From Chitinophaga sp. H8 (GTDB taxonomy: Bacteria; Bacteroidota; Bacteroidia; Chitinophagales; Chitinophagaceae), in NCBI RefSeq assembly GCF_040567655.1, contig NZ_JBEXAC010000001.1, positions 1 to 64,000 of the forward strand: a DNA stretch of 64,000 bases. The letters are read 5' to 3'. How positions within the stretch are numbered: position 1 is the first letter of the stretch; every line of letters begins with the position of its first letter. A program made the position numbers and the translations under genes. The notes under the pieces are model-generated. The model worked only from the letters and a program-made list of their open reading frames with translations, was not told the origin of the DNA and did no database searches. Below, piece by piece: positions 43,761 through 52,404 of the stretch.

Positions 43761-44525
43761 TCACTTGTTTTTATCAGACAAGGCTTTTTCTGCTAATTCA
43801 CGGATTAATAATACTTCGCTGGCCTGTGCTACAGCCAGGCCATATTCGGGCACACCGGGAATCCCGCCCATGCTTACATCGGGATTGCGGTACTGCATCT
43901 GGCTTTCCACATATCCTTTGGCGGTGGTATGAAATTCTGTAGCACCGGTTTCGTGGATGAGGGCTTCAATATTGGTACTTCTCACACCGGAGCCTACCAT
44001 AATATTGATGCGGCCAGCTGCCTGCTGTACCAGCTCGCGGAGGAGGCTTACTCCTTCCATGGCGGTATTGCGTTGTCCTGAGGTAAGTATCCGTTCACAT
44101 CCGATGTCGATGATATCTTCCAATGCCTGCATGGGGTCTTCTGTCATGTCAAAAGCACGGTGAAAGGTTACCCCCATCGGCCAGGCCAGTTCTACCAGCG
44201 CTTTGCTGCGTACTTTATCCACTTTACCATCTGCGGTAAGCAGTCCTATCACCACGCCATCACATCCCAGCTGTTTGCAGAGGGAAATATCTTTTTTCAT
44301 GATGTCAAACTCCAGGTCATCATACAAAAAGTCGCCGCCGCGGGGGCGTATGATAGGGTAGAGGGCAATATTCACCTTTTCCCTTGCCAGCGCAATCGTA
44401 GCATAGCTGGGCGTAGTACCCCCTTCCAGTAAATTATCGCACAGTTCAATTCGCTGTGCTCCACCCTCCTGTGCTGCTATGCAGGAAGTCACAGAGGCGG
44501 CGCAGATTTCGAGGACGATACTCAT
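43761..44525 (-). CDS. cutC: CutC-family protein
   Basis: 254 residues, complete TIM-barrel CutC: ELCDNLLEGGTTPSYATI, IIRPRGGDFLYDDLEFD, TFHRAFDMTEDP, ILTSGQRNTAMEG and IMVGSGVRSTNIE are all family blocks. CutC was named for copper tolerance, but the assignment is disputed and the true role is unclear. Here the gene lies among glycosylasparaginase, ROK kinase and glycosidase genes, with no copper genes near, which argues for a sugar-related job. Its start codon sits 3 nt after the end of repeat locus 4, so its leader consists of that repeat unless it is transcribed from further upstream. Confidence 0.95.
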   Translation of the reverse strand: MSIVLEICAASVTSCIAAQEGGAQRIELCDNLLEGGTTPSYATIALAREKVNIALYPIIRPRGGDFLYDDLEFDIMKKDISLCKQLGCDGVVIGLLTADGKVDKVRSKALVELAWPMGVTFHRAFDMTEDPMQALEDIIDIGCERILTSGQRNTAMEGVSLLRELVQQAAGRINIMVGSGVRSTNIEALIHETGATEFHTTAKGYVESQMQYRNPDVSMGGIPGVPEYGLAVAQASEVLLIRELAEKALSDKNK

Positions 44526-44527
44526 GA

Positions 44528-44728
44528 GTTTTTAGCTTTTAGCTTTTAGCAGTTAGCTTTTAGCTGATCTAAGCGGAACAAAAAAGAGCTAAAACTAACG
44601 GTTTAGAAATAAAATGTAATCCCTCGCTGCATTAAGCTAAAAGCTAACTGCTAAGAGCTAACAGCTTTAATAATAAAAACAATCCTTCGCTGCATTAAGC
44701 TAATAGCTAAAAGCTAACAGCTAATAGC
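44528..44728. repeat. Heptamer-armed composite repeat, locus 4
   Basis: It fills the gap between the glycosylasparaginase and cutC genes (both minus strand). One arm is 44528-44565 (TTAGCTT-type units). The other side has two successive copies of TCGCTGCATTAAGCTAA (44624-44640 and 44687-44703), each followed by NAGCTAA-type units, as if one element had doubled. The asparaginase stop TGA directly adjoins the end. Confidence 0.85.
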
Positions 44729-45787
44729 TCAAAAATAATGTTTCCCATTAATCAGCGTCTGCTTCTCCGCGGTGCTGCCGGTACAAACGGCGTAGCTGAA
44801 TCCTTTCTGCAGGCAGTAGGCGCCATGTTGTCCTTTTTTGTTGAGGGCCAGGAAGCCTACTTGTATTTCTTTCGCTTTTTGCGGGCTGCGTTTTACGATA
44901 CGGTTCACCGCTTCCTTGCAGGCAGCTTCCGGCGGATAGCCCTGGCGCATGAGTTCTACTACCAGGTGGCTGCCTACGATCTTGATCACTTCTTCTCCTA
45001 CGCCGGTGGAGGTAGCCGCACCTATTTCATTGTCTACATATAGTCCTGCCCCGATGATAGGAGAGTCGCCCACACGGCCGTGCAGTTTAAACGCCATACC
45101 ACTGGTAGTGCAGGCGCCCGACAGGTTGCCCTGGGCATCCAGTGCTACCATGCCGATGGTATCGTGATTATATACATTGCCAGGCAGCATCAGCGGATTA
45201 AAGGCGGTAGCGCCTTTTCCATCGTACGACTGGTTTTCAATGTTCATAATAGGTTTGTATTCCGATTTTTTCAGCCATTCCTTCCAGGCTTTTTCCGCTT
45301 CAGGGGTGAGCAGGTTTTCTTTTTGGAATCCGTTGGCCAACGCAAACTGTAAAGCGCCGTCACCTACCAGCATCACATGCGGCGTTTTTTCCATTACCAG
45401 CCTGGCCACAGAGATAGCATGTGTTACATGTTCCAGGGCAGCTACAGCGCCGCAGTTGCCCAGCTCATCCATGATACAGGCATCGAGGGTAACGCGTCCG
45501 TCCCGGTCGGGGTATCCGCTATAACCTACGGTGTGATTATTTGGATCTGCTTCCGGTACTTTTACGCCTGCCTCTACCGCATCCAGCGCGCGGCCGCCAT
45601 CTTTCAATACTTCCCACGCAGCTTTATTGGCCGCCACGCCAAAGTCCCACGTAGACACCACAATCGGTTTGCCAGCCGTTTTAGCTGCAGCATTTGCAGC
45701 CCGTGCAGGCATCCCCGTTACCCCATCTAAAGAGAAAACAGCGGCACCAAGGGCCGCTGCTTTTAAAAATCGTCTACGATCTTGCAT
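44729..45787 (-). CDS. Glycosylasparaginase (N4-(beta-N-acetylglucosaminyl)-L-asparaginase)
   Basis: 352 residues. A twin-arginine signal (DRRRFLKAAALGAAVF) suggests export in folded form. It is an N-terminal-nucleophile hydrolase that splits GlcNAc from asparagine, the last step of N-glycoprotein breakdown. The self-cleavage site is in HDTIGMVALD, with the Thr becoming the new N terminus. Substrate-binding blocks GRVGDSPIIGAGLYVDN and GAATSTGVGEEV match glycosylasparaginase rather than the related isoaspartyl peptidases. It is read after the ROK kinase gene with a 26-bp gap and before cutC. Confidence 0.94.
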   Translation of the reverse strand: MQDRRRFLKAAALGAAVFSLDGVTGMPARAANAAAKTAGKPIVVSTWDFGVAANKAAWEVLKDGGRALDAVEAGVKVPEADPNNHTVGYSGYPDRDGRVTLDACIMDELGNCGAVAALEHVTHAISVARLVMEKTPHVMLVGDGALQFALANGFQKENLLTPEAEKAWKEWLKKSEYKPIMNIENQSYDGKGATAFNPLMLPGNVYNHDTIGMVALDAQGNLSGACTTSGMAFKLHGRVGDSPIIGAGLYVDNEIGAATSTGVGEEVIKIVGSHLVVELMRQGYPPEAACKEAVNRIVKRSPQKAKEIQVGFLALNKKGQHGAYCLQKGFSYAVCTGSTAEKQTLINGKHYF

Positions 45788-45813
45788 AAATATTTAATTT
45801 ATGAAATTTATCC

Positions 45814-46779
45814 TCAATCTTTCATCTCCCAGGCTAATGCACTGGCTCCTAATATCGCCGCATCACTTTCTTTCAGTTCGGAGAACAGCAATTTAACTTT
45901 ATTCTGGAATATAGGGAGCAGGTTTTCTTCCATATGTTTTCTTACCGGATCCATGATCAGATCGCCCGCATTGGTTAAGCCACCAAAGAGGATAATAGCT
46001 TCCGGGCTGGAAAACATCACAAAGTTAGCCAGGGCGGCACCCAGTACCTGTCCGGTAAATTCATATATTTCCAATGCCAGGGCATCGCCTTTTATAGCTG
46101 CTTCATAGATCACTTTGGAGTTGATCTCTTCCGGTTTGTAATTGCGTAACAGGCTCTTGCATTCCGGACGGTTGTTGAGGAATTCAATGGCTGTTTTGGT
46201 AACACCGGTAGCAGAAGCATAAGCCTCCAGTGAACCATGTGCACCGGTACCGGGGTGTAATCTGCCACCGGGGATCACGATGATATGTCCCAGTTCACCG
46301 GCAAAACCATCATGCCCGTAGATCAGCTGGCCATTGGCTACGATACCGCTGCCCACACCTGTACCCAGGGTGATCACGATAAAGTCTTTCATACCTCGGG
46401 CAGCACCGTAGATCAGTTCTCCCAATGCAGCTGCATTGGCGTCATTGGTTAATACGGTAGGTAAACCAAATTTTTCTTCCAGTAATTTGGCTAAAGGCAC
46501 GATCCCCTTCCAGCGAAGGTTAGGTGCATATTCAATATTGCCGGTATAAAAGTTACCATTGGGTGCGCCCACACCAATTCCCTTTATATTTTCCATACCG
46601 CCTACCTGCTCTATCAGCAGTGCGAGGTGCCCGTGGAGTTCCTCCAGGAAGCCTGTTACCTCTTCATGTTGATTGGTTAGCATACGGCCATCGCACAAAA
46701 TATTACCTCTGCGATCTACAATGCCAAACTTCGTATTGGTACCACCAATATCAATGCCCACCACTAGTTGCTGACTCAT
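45814..46779 (-). CDS. ROK-family sugar kinase
   Basis: 321 residues. The ATPase core shows [15 protein letters not shown] (phosphate 1), [18 protein letters not shown] with the catalytic Asp, and [15 protein letters not shown] (phosphate 2). GELGHIIV supplies the conserved His. The usual zinc motif (CxCGxxGCxE) is replaced by [11 protein letters not shown], with all its cysteines lost. It probably phosphorylates glucose or GlcNAc after import; context with GH20, glycosylasparaginase and NagB favours an amino sugar. The first 29 bp overlap the end of the upstream transporter gene, a sign of coupled translation. Confidence 0.93.
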   Translation of the reverse strand: MSQQLVVGIDIGGTNTKFGIVDRRGNILCDGRMLTNQHEEVTGFLEELHGHLALLIEQVGGMENIKGIGVGAPNGNFYTGNIEYAPNLRWKGIVPLAKLLEEKFGLPTVLTNDANAAALGELIYGAARGMKDFIVITLGTGVGSGIVANGQLIYGHDGFAGELGHIIVIPGGRLHPGTGAHGSLEAYASATGVTKTAIEFLNNRPECKSLLRNYKPEEINSKVIYEAAIKGDALALEIYEFTGQVLGAALANFVMFSSPEAIILFGGLTNAGDLIMDPVRKHMEENLLPIFQNKVKLLFSELKESDAAILGASALAWEMKD

Positions 46780-48379
46780 AATCGATTCCTTGGAATTTTA
46801 ATATGTTTTTAACTCTGATTGCAAAATATGCCAGGTATGCGAAGCATAACACCGGTATTATATAAGACATGTGAATGCCTACCATTGGAATGTCGGCCAA
46901 TCCGCCCTGTACCGGAGGTACCAAGGCACCACCCAGGATCATCATTACCAGGAAAGAAGCTGCCTGGCTGGTATATTTTCCCAGTCCGGCAATAGATAAT
47001 GAAAAGATAGAAGGCCACATAACAGAGCAGAACAATCCACCGCTGATAAAAGCAAAGGCTGCTACCATACCGGTAGAGCATAAACCGATGATCATAGCTG
47101 TCATACCCATCAAACCAAATATCATCAGGGTTTTGGCAGGTTTTTCCTGACCGGCAAAGAAGCCCAGGATCTGCAATACGATGAAGATGGAATAAGGATA
47201 TAAATGGCTGATATCATTTCCTTTCAGGTGGTTAGCGCCCAGGATAACTGCGTAGGCCACAAAAGGAACAATGATGAACAACAGCTTACGGGTAGTCTGA
47301 GAAACGTTGAATACGCTGATGGCACCTGTCCAGCGGCCAATCATCAGACTGCCCCAGAACAGGGAAATATAGGGATCCAGCTGGGCTTCGCTCAAACCGG
47401 TTGCTGTTAAGAAGCCCGGATGTTTTAATAAAGCGCCCATGTTGCTGGATGCACTTACTTCCACCCCTACATATACAAAAATGGCAATCATGCCGAGGAT
47501 CAGCTGCGGATATTTCATAGCGCCCCAGCCATGGCCATCTTTTTGAGAAGCAATTTTGGCATTGAATAATACGAGGAAGATACCGATGATACCTACCAGG
47601 AAGAAAGGCAGCTCGTTTTTGATAACGATACCGATAATGATCAGTACAAACAGGGCACTGATTGCTACCAGGGTTCTGCTGGCCTTATCTGATTTTTCAA
47701 AAGCTTCATCTTCGGTCGACTTAGGCATTTTGGAAAAAGAGAAGATGGCTGCCGCTACGAGGAACAATATGATCAACAGTATATATAAGGTATTGATCTT
47801 GCTGATGTCGGTATGTGTAACATCACCACCGGTAGTGCTGCCAAACAGCAGCATACTTACAATGATAGGACCGATGGTAGTACCGAAGGAGTTTACCCCA
47901 CCCGCCAGGTTCAGGCGGTGGCTGCCCTTTGCAGGATCTCCCAGGATAATCGCAAAAGGATTGGCCGCAGTTTGTTGCAGGGAAAAACCAAGTGCTACAA
48001 TAAAGAAGGCCCCCAGGATCAGGTAGAAGGCCAGCGTTTTATCTGCCATGCCATTACCCAGGTTGACTGCCCCGATCAATGCTACCGCACCGGCTACAGA
48101 GATCAGCAAACCATAGATGATCCCTTTTTTGTAACCAATTTTGTTGAGGATATCCACTCCACGGAGCGCAGAAAAGAGATACAGGAGTAAGGAGCCAATA
48201 AAATAGGCACCATAAAAGGCGAAATCAATTAATTGTGACTCAATTTGGGAAAGATCAAAATGTGCTTTACAAAATGGGATAAAAATACTATTGGATGCCG
48301 CGACAAATCCCCAGAAAAAGAAGACCAGAATCAACACAAAAAACGAGGGATGTGTGCTTTGCTTTGCTTGTTGAGACAT
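46751..48379 (-). CDS. Sugar MFS transporter (NagP/FucP-like)
   Basis: 542 residues, about 100 longer than a typical 12-TM FucP-like permease. The N terminus [22 protein letters not shown] and the block [19 protein letters not shown] are characteristic of the FHS sugar:proton symporters. A soluble, charged loop ([18 protein letters not shown]) and two extra hydrophobic segments in the middle (about 230-275) account for the added length. It probably imports GlcNAc or a small glycan product; its stop codon lies inside the ROK kinase gene. It starts the minus-strand run and is divergent from a second sugar MFS, with a LacI-like palindrome between them. Confidence 0.93.
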   Translation of the reverse strand: MSQQAKQSTHPSFFVLILVFFFWGFVAASNSIFIPFCKAHFDLSQIESQLIDFAFYGAYFIGSLLLYLFSALRGVDILNKIGYKKGIIYGLLISVAGAVALIGAVNLGNGMADKTLAFYLILGAFFIVALGFSLQQTAANPFAIILGDPAKGSHRLNLAGGVNSFGTTIGPIIVSMLLFGSTTGGDVTHTDISKINTLYILLIILFLVAAAIFSFSKMPKSTEDEAFEKSDKASRTLVAISALFVLIIIGIVIKNELPFFLVGIIGIFLVLFNAKIASQKDGHGWGAMKYPQLILGMIAIFVYVGVEVSASSNMGALLKHPGFLTATGLSEAQLDPYISLFWGSLMIGRWTGAISVFNVSQTTRKLLFIIVPFVAYAVILGANHLKGNDISHLYPYSIFIVLQILGFFAGQEKPAKTLMIFGLMGMTAMIIGLCSTGMVAAFAFISGGLFCSVMWPSIFSLSIAGLGKYTSQAASFLVMMILGGALVPPVQGGLADIPMVGIHMSYIIPVLCFAYLAYFAIRVKNILKFQGIDYESATSGGH

Positions 48380-48478
48380 AAACGTGTTAAATTATTGTGA
48401 TAATTTGCCGGATAAATGTATAATTTATTTTTAAGGAATTTCAAATAAATCCGATTCTTTGCCTTCTTTTTTTTATAT

Positions 48479-48494
48479 GCAAAAACGTTTTAGC
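48479..48494. promoter_or_regulatory. LacI-type operator candidate between divergent sugar transporters
   Basis: GCAAAAACGTTTTAGC is a 16-bp palindrome centred on CG with one mismatched pair; the inner AAAACGTTTT is perfect. This is the form of LacI/GalR-family operators. It lies 100 bp from one start codon and 85 bp from the other, so it could control both. No LacI gene is in the window. Confidence 0.5.
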
Positions 48495-48578
48495 TAAGAT
48501 ATTTATAAAATATAAGAATAGTTTTTTTATGTTCGCGTTTTCCTGTATTAAAACCTTTATGTAAAATTTAAATAACTT

Positions 48579-49910
48579 ATGTCCACATCCACCGCGACAC
48601 AAGCCATTGCCGGAAAATCAACCAATTACACACAGGCGATGTCTATTATTGGCATGCTGTTCTTCGTTTTCGGTTTTGTTACCTGGTTAAACGGCGCCCT
48701 GATTCCCTTCTTTAAAATTGCCTGTGAGCTGAGTGTTTCCCAGGCATTGCTGGTTACTTTCGCTTTTTACATGGCGTACTTCTTCCTTTCTATCCCTTCT
48801 TCGTTCATATTGAACAAAACAGGGTTCAAGAATGGGATGGCGTTAGGTTTGTTAGTGATGGCAGTGGGTTCGCTTGTTTTTATCCCTGCGGCTAATGCAC
48901 GTAGCTTTCCGATGTTCTTAACCGGATTATTTATCCAGGGGGCGGGACTTTCCCTGCTGCAAACGGCTTCCAATCCGTACATCAGTATTATCGGGCCTAT
49001 TGACAGCGCTGCCAAGCGTATCAGTATCATGGGGATCTGTAATAAAACCGCAGGTGCTATCAGTCCGCTGATCCTGAGTGCAATCGTATTAAAAGGTGCT
49101 TCTGAACTGGAAGCCCAGATCGCTGCTACTACAGACCATGATGCAAAAGCAGTATTGCTGGACAGCCTGGCATCCAGGGTGATCATGCCTTACATTGTGA
49201 TTGCAGTGGTATTGATATTACTGGCTTTCTTTATCAGCCGTTCTTCTTTACCTGAAATTGATGCTGATGTAGAAGATGAAGCTACCGCAGCAGCTACTTC
49301 CGGCAAAACCAGCGTATTTCAATTCCCTCACCTGTTGCTGGGCCTGCTTTGCTTGTTCCTGTATGTGGGTGTGGAAGTAATGGCAGGGGATGTAATCGGT
49401 GTATATGGTAAATCGCTCGGTATGAGCCTGGACCAAACGAAGTACTTTACCACCTTTACTTTGCTGGCGATGCTGGTAGGTTATATAGCAGGTATTGCTA
49501 CCATTCCAAAGATCATTTCCCAACAAATGAGTTTGCGGATTTCTGCGGCTTTAGGAATCGTATTTACGATAGGTGCCTATGTTACCCATGGCTATGCTTC
49601 TGTAACCTTTATCGCTTTATTGGGATTGGCCAACGCATTGATGTGGCCTGCTATCTTCCCGCTGGCGATTGATGGTCTGGGTCGTTTTACCAAAATCGCT
49701 TCTGCTTTACTGGTAATGTGTATTGCGGGTGGTGCCATCCTGCCACAGATCTACAGCAGCATGTTTGACCACGAAGGTTTGCTGTCATTCCTGTACAGCG
49801 ATACCATGGACTTCAGAAAAGCATTCCTGTATTGCATGGTGCCTTGCTATGTTTACATTCTGTACTATGCTGTTGCTGGTTATAAAGTAGGTAAGCGGAC
49901 CGCAAAATAA
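48579..49910 (+). CDS. Glucose/galactose-type sugar MFS transporter
   Basis: 443 residues, twelve predicted membrane segments. FHS-family blocks: GMLFFVFGFVTWLNGALIPFF at the N terminus, GAGLSLLQTASNPYISIIGP, and LGLANALMWPAIFPLAIDGLGRF in the second half. The closest described group is the bacterial glucose/galactose transporter (GluP) branch. galK lies 462 bp downstream in the same direction, which favours galactose import, although a terminator separates the two genes. It is divergent from the other sugar MFS at 46751. Confidence 0.93.
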   Translation: MSTSTATQAIAGKSTNYTQAMSIIGMLFFVFGFVTWLNGALIPFFKIACELSVSQALLVTFAFYMAYFFLSIPSSFILNKTGFKNGMALGLLVMAVGSLVFIPAANARSFPMFLTGLFIQGAGLSLLQTASNPYISIIGPIDSAAKRISIMGICNKTAGAISPLILSAIVLKGASELEAQIAATTDHDAKAVLLDSLASRVIMPYIVIAVVLILLAFFISRSSLPEIDADVEDEATAAATSGKTSVFQFPHLLLGLLCLFLYVGVEVMAGDVIGVYGKSLGMSLDQTKYFTTFTLLAMLVGYIAGIATIPKIISQQMSLRISAALGIVFTIGAYVTHGYASVTFIALLGLANALMWPAIFPLAIDGLGRFTKIASALLVMCIAGGAILPQIYSSMFDHEGLLSFLYSDTMDFRKAFLYCMVPCYVYILYYAVAGYKVGKRTAK

Positions 49911-49940
49911 TAATACGCTACTATCAGATAAAAGATACCA

Positions 49941-49974
49941 AAGGGCTGTCTCCTCCGGGAGGCGGCCTTTTTTT
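49941..49974 (+). terminator. Intrinsic terminator after the sugar MFS gene
   Basis: GGCTGTCTCC (49944-49953) pairs with GGAGGCGGCC (49958-49967), two G-T pairs included, and a T7 run follows. It lies 31 bp after the stop codon. Confidence 0.88.
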
Positions 49975-50372
49975 GTGCGCCACCGGAAGGGAATAGTTCC
50001 CTATATGTGGTTGTAAACTCCAATCAGGATTTATTAACAACAGCTGTAAACCTATAGCAGGATCAGACCTGCCAATACCTTTTTTCAGGGTAAAACCAGC
50101 CATGAATCTATGGTTCCATAGGGATATCCCGTATATATCCCGTATATGTCCCGTATATATCCCGTATATATCCCGACAATATGCGTAGTCGGGATATCTA
50201 TGGGATATCTCCGGAATAACTCTGGTTCATCTATGGGTTATTCCTGTATGATTGATCAATTATGACAGGCTGCACCACGGGGCTGATACCTGGTTATTTT
50301 TATAAAAATTATAACCGGAATATTTTTTTGTATATTTTTAGGTGTAAAATTTACATTTAATAATTTATTTAG
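49975..50372. other. Intergenic region upstream of galK
   Basis: About 400 bp without a gene. It holds a five-copy 11-bp tandem repeat (50124-50178) flanked by related inverted sequence (CCATAGGGATATCCCG before, CGGGATATCTATGG after). Closer to galK, a very AT-rich stretch contains the arms GGTTAT (50292-50297) and ATAACC (50311-50316). The galK promoter must lie here, but no exact TAnnTTTG box was found; TATATTTT near 50330 is the closest. Confidence 0.6.
50124..50178. repeat. Five-copy 11-bp tandem repeat
   Basis: The unit is ATATCCCGTAT: copies 1, 2 and 4 are identical, copy 3 has G for A at the third base, and copy 5 ends ACA. A diverged inverted partner (CGGGATATCTATGGGATATC) follows at about 50190-50209. 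It lies 195 bp upstream of galK. Confidence 0.88.
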
Positions 50373-51521
50373 ATGATCAATCGGGCCAGGGAGCAATTCA
50401 TAGCATTATACCATCAGCAACCTTTAATAGTTACTTCGCCAGGACGAATCAATCTGATAGGAGAGCATACTGATTATAATAACGGGTTTGTACTACCGGC
50501 AGCTATCGATAAAAAGATTATTTACGCCATTGCACTGAATGGTACAGACCAATGCCATGCTTTTGCCGCTTTTAACAAGGAAGCGGTAACTTTTGACCTG
50601 AAAGATGTAAAACCTACCCGGGGATGGATCAATTACCTGATGGGAGTGGTGGATCAGCTACAAAAGCGGGGATTGCCGGTGGCTGGTTTTGATTGTGTGG
50701 TAGATGGGGATATTCCCATTGGTGCGGGGATGTCTTCTTCGGCAGCAGTAGAAGGGGGACTGGTAGCTGCATTGGATCACCTGATGGGCTTTGGACTGGA
50801 CCGGATGGAGATGGCCCGCATCGGTCAGCTGGCAGAACATACCTTTCCTGGTGTAAAATGCGGGATTATGGACCAGTTTGCCAATCTCCATGGCAAAAAA
50901 GACCAGGTAATGCTGCTGGACTGCCGCAGCCTGGACTATACTTATTATCCTTTTGATTTCCCGGACTATAAAGTGGTACTCTGTAATTCCATGGTGCATC
51001 ACTCCCTGGCTTCTTCCGAATATAATACCCGCCGCCAGCAATGTGAGGCTGGTGTAAAAGCGATGCAGGCACTATATCCACAGGTACAATCTCTCCGGGA
51101 TGCTGATATGACGATGCTGGAAGCAGTAAAGGACCATATCAGTGAAGTAATTTATAAACGCTGTGCATTCGTGATAGCAGAAATTGAACGGGTACCCCGG
51201 GCCTGTACTTTGTTACAGCAAGGTGACCTGAACAGCTTTGGCCAACTGATGTATGCTACCCATGAAGGACTTAGCAAGCTCTATGAAGTGAGCTGCCCCG
51301 AACTGGATTACCTGGTAACACTGGCAAGAACAAGACCTGAAGTGGCTGGGGCAAGAATGATGGGCGGCGGATTTGGTGGTTGTACCATCAACCTGGTACA
51401 ATCCAGCCATGTAACGGAATATATTACCTATATGCAAAGCGCCTATCAGCAGCAATTTGGAAAAGTACCGGAAGTATATGTAACGACTATTGAAGCAGGA
51501 ACTAGCATAAATAGCTATTAG
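50373..51521 (+). CDS. galK: Galactokinase
   Basis: 382 residues, normal length. It phosphorylates galactose at C1 to enter the Leloir pathway. GHMP-kinase motifs are complete: SPGRINLIGEHTDYNNGFVLP (galactokinase signature), PIGAGMSSSAAVEGGL (ATP loop), the catalytic base region FPGVKCGIMDQF, and GARMMGGGFGGC near the C terminus. galT and galE are not adjacent. The final codons AAT AGC TAT TAG are the first units of repeat locus 5, so the SINSY tail appears to be repeat-encoded. Confidence 0.97.
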   Translation: MINRAREQFIALYHQQPLIVTSPGRINLIGEHTDYNNGFVLPAAIDKKIIYAIALNGTDQCHAFAAFNKEAVTFDLKDVKPTRGWINYLMGVVDQLQKRGLPVAGFDCVVDGDIPIGAGMSSSAAVEGGLVAALDHLMGFGLDRMEMARIGQLAEHTFPGVKCGIMDQFANLHGKKDQVMLLDCRSLDYTYYPFDFPDYKVVLCNSMVHHSLASSEYNTRRQQCEAGVKAMQALYPQVQSLRDADMTMLEAVKDHISEVIYKRCAFVIAEIERVPRACTLLQQGDLNSFGQLMYATHEGLSKLYEVSCPELDYLVTLARTRPEVAGARMMGGGFGGCTINLVQSSHVTEYITYMQSAYQQQFGKVPEVYVTTIEAGTSINSY

Positions 51522-51681
51522 CTGTTGGCTGTTAGCTTTTAGCCTTTTAAGGCTACCTGTAAACTAAAAGGCTACCACCTGTTTTATTTACCCGCTGCAT
51601 TAAGCTAAAGGCTAACAGCTCTAATGACAATCCTTCGCTGCATTTAAGCTAACAGCTAACTGCTAATAGCTAACAGCTTTT
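51511..51681. repeat. Heptamer-armed composite repeat, locus 5
   Basis: The left arm begins inside galK (51511-51544). A small palindrome-like piece, TTTTAGCCTTTTAAGGCTA, follows and is shared exactly with locus 6. The other side has two core copies (CGCTGCATTAAGCTAA near 51593, TCGCTGCATTTAAGCTAA near 51627) each followed by heptamer units running to 51681. Only about 38 bp remain before the next gene. Confidence 0.85.
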
Positions 51682-51688
51682 TATTATT

Positions 51689-51709
51689 ATTGTGGGATAA
51701 ATCCACAAT
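51689..51709. promoter_or_regulatory. Inverted repeat upstream of the ECF sigma gene
   Basis: ATTGTGG (51689-51695) and CCACAAT (51703-51709) are exact complements around a 7-nt spacer and end 9 bp before the start codon. It could be an operator or a leader hairpin hiding the start; which one cannot be told. Confidence 0.45.
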
Positions 51710-51718
51710 GTTGCATCA

Positions 51719-52321
51719 TTGAAAGAAGAAAACCATTTATATAATGAGCAGGAGTTGTTAAAACAACTGTCGGAAGGGAATGAAGCAGCTTTCGCTACGT
51801 TGTATGGATTTTATAAAGATAAAATTTACTCCATTGCCTATAGCCTTACCAAGTCGGTTGCCCTGGCGGAAGAGACGGTACAGGATGTTTTTATGAAGTT
51901 ATGGCTGAAACGTGCATCGCTCCGGGAAGCCCAGTCCTTTAAAGATTATCTTTTTATAGTTACCCGTAATCATATTTTTAACCTGCTGAAGCGGCAGGCC
52001 TTACATGAGATGGCGGTGGATAAATTGTCACACCAGCCGCAACATCCGTTTCCTGCTCCGGACGATTTTCTGGAAAATAAAGCTTACCGCGATTTATTGC
52101 AGCAGGCAGTGAACCAGTTGCCTACTCAGCAGCAACAGGTATATAGACTTAGTAAAGAACAGGGATTGAAGCGGGAAGAAGTAGCTGCCCGGCTGGGACT
52201 ATCCCCCGAAACGGTAAAAATTCATCTGGCCAGGGCCATGCGTGCCATCAGGGCCTATTGTCTGTCAAGATTGGATATATTTGTTGCACTGATCCTACTC
52301 TATCTGGAAGAAAGAAAATAA
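51719..52321 (+). CDS. ECF-type RNA polymerase sigma factor
   Basis: 200 residues, started at TTG because an in-frame stop lies 21 bp upstream and no other start precedes the conserved part. Region 2 is EAAFATLYGFYKDKIYSIAYSL with AEETVQDVFMKLW; region 4 is LPTQQQQVYRLSKEQGLKREEVA followed by GLSPETVKIHLARAMRAI. It heads the sigma-FecR-SusC-SusD-thioredoxin operon and should switch it on when FecR releases it. The C-terminal 15 residues are hydrophobic, as in the sigma factor at 38776. Confidence 0.92.
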   Translation: MKEENHLYNEQELLKQLSEGNEAAFATLYGFYKDKIYSIAYSLTKSVALAEETVQDVFMKLWLKRASLREAQSFKDYLFIVTRNHIFNLLKRQALHEMAVDKLSHQPQHPFPAPDDFLENKAYRDLLQQAVNQLPTQQQQVYRLSKEQGLKREEVAARLGLSPETVKIHLARAMRAIRAYCLSRLDIFVALILLYLEERK

Positions 52322-52404
52322 TTTTTTAAGGAGGTAACCCGGAATGCTCAGCCGGTTGTCTTTAGTATACAGGCACTATATTAAACGGGTGCCGATTGTT
52401 ATTC

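Noticed and set aside
50292..50316. GGTTAT/ATAACC dyad as galK operator
   Set aside because: The arms are only 6 bp in extremely AT-rich DNA with a 13-bp spacer; chance is a good explanation.
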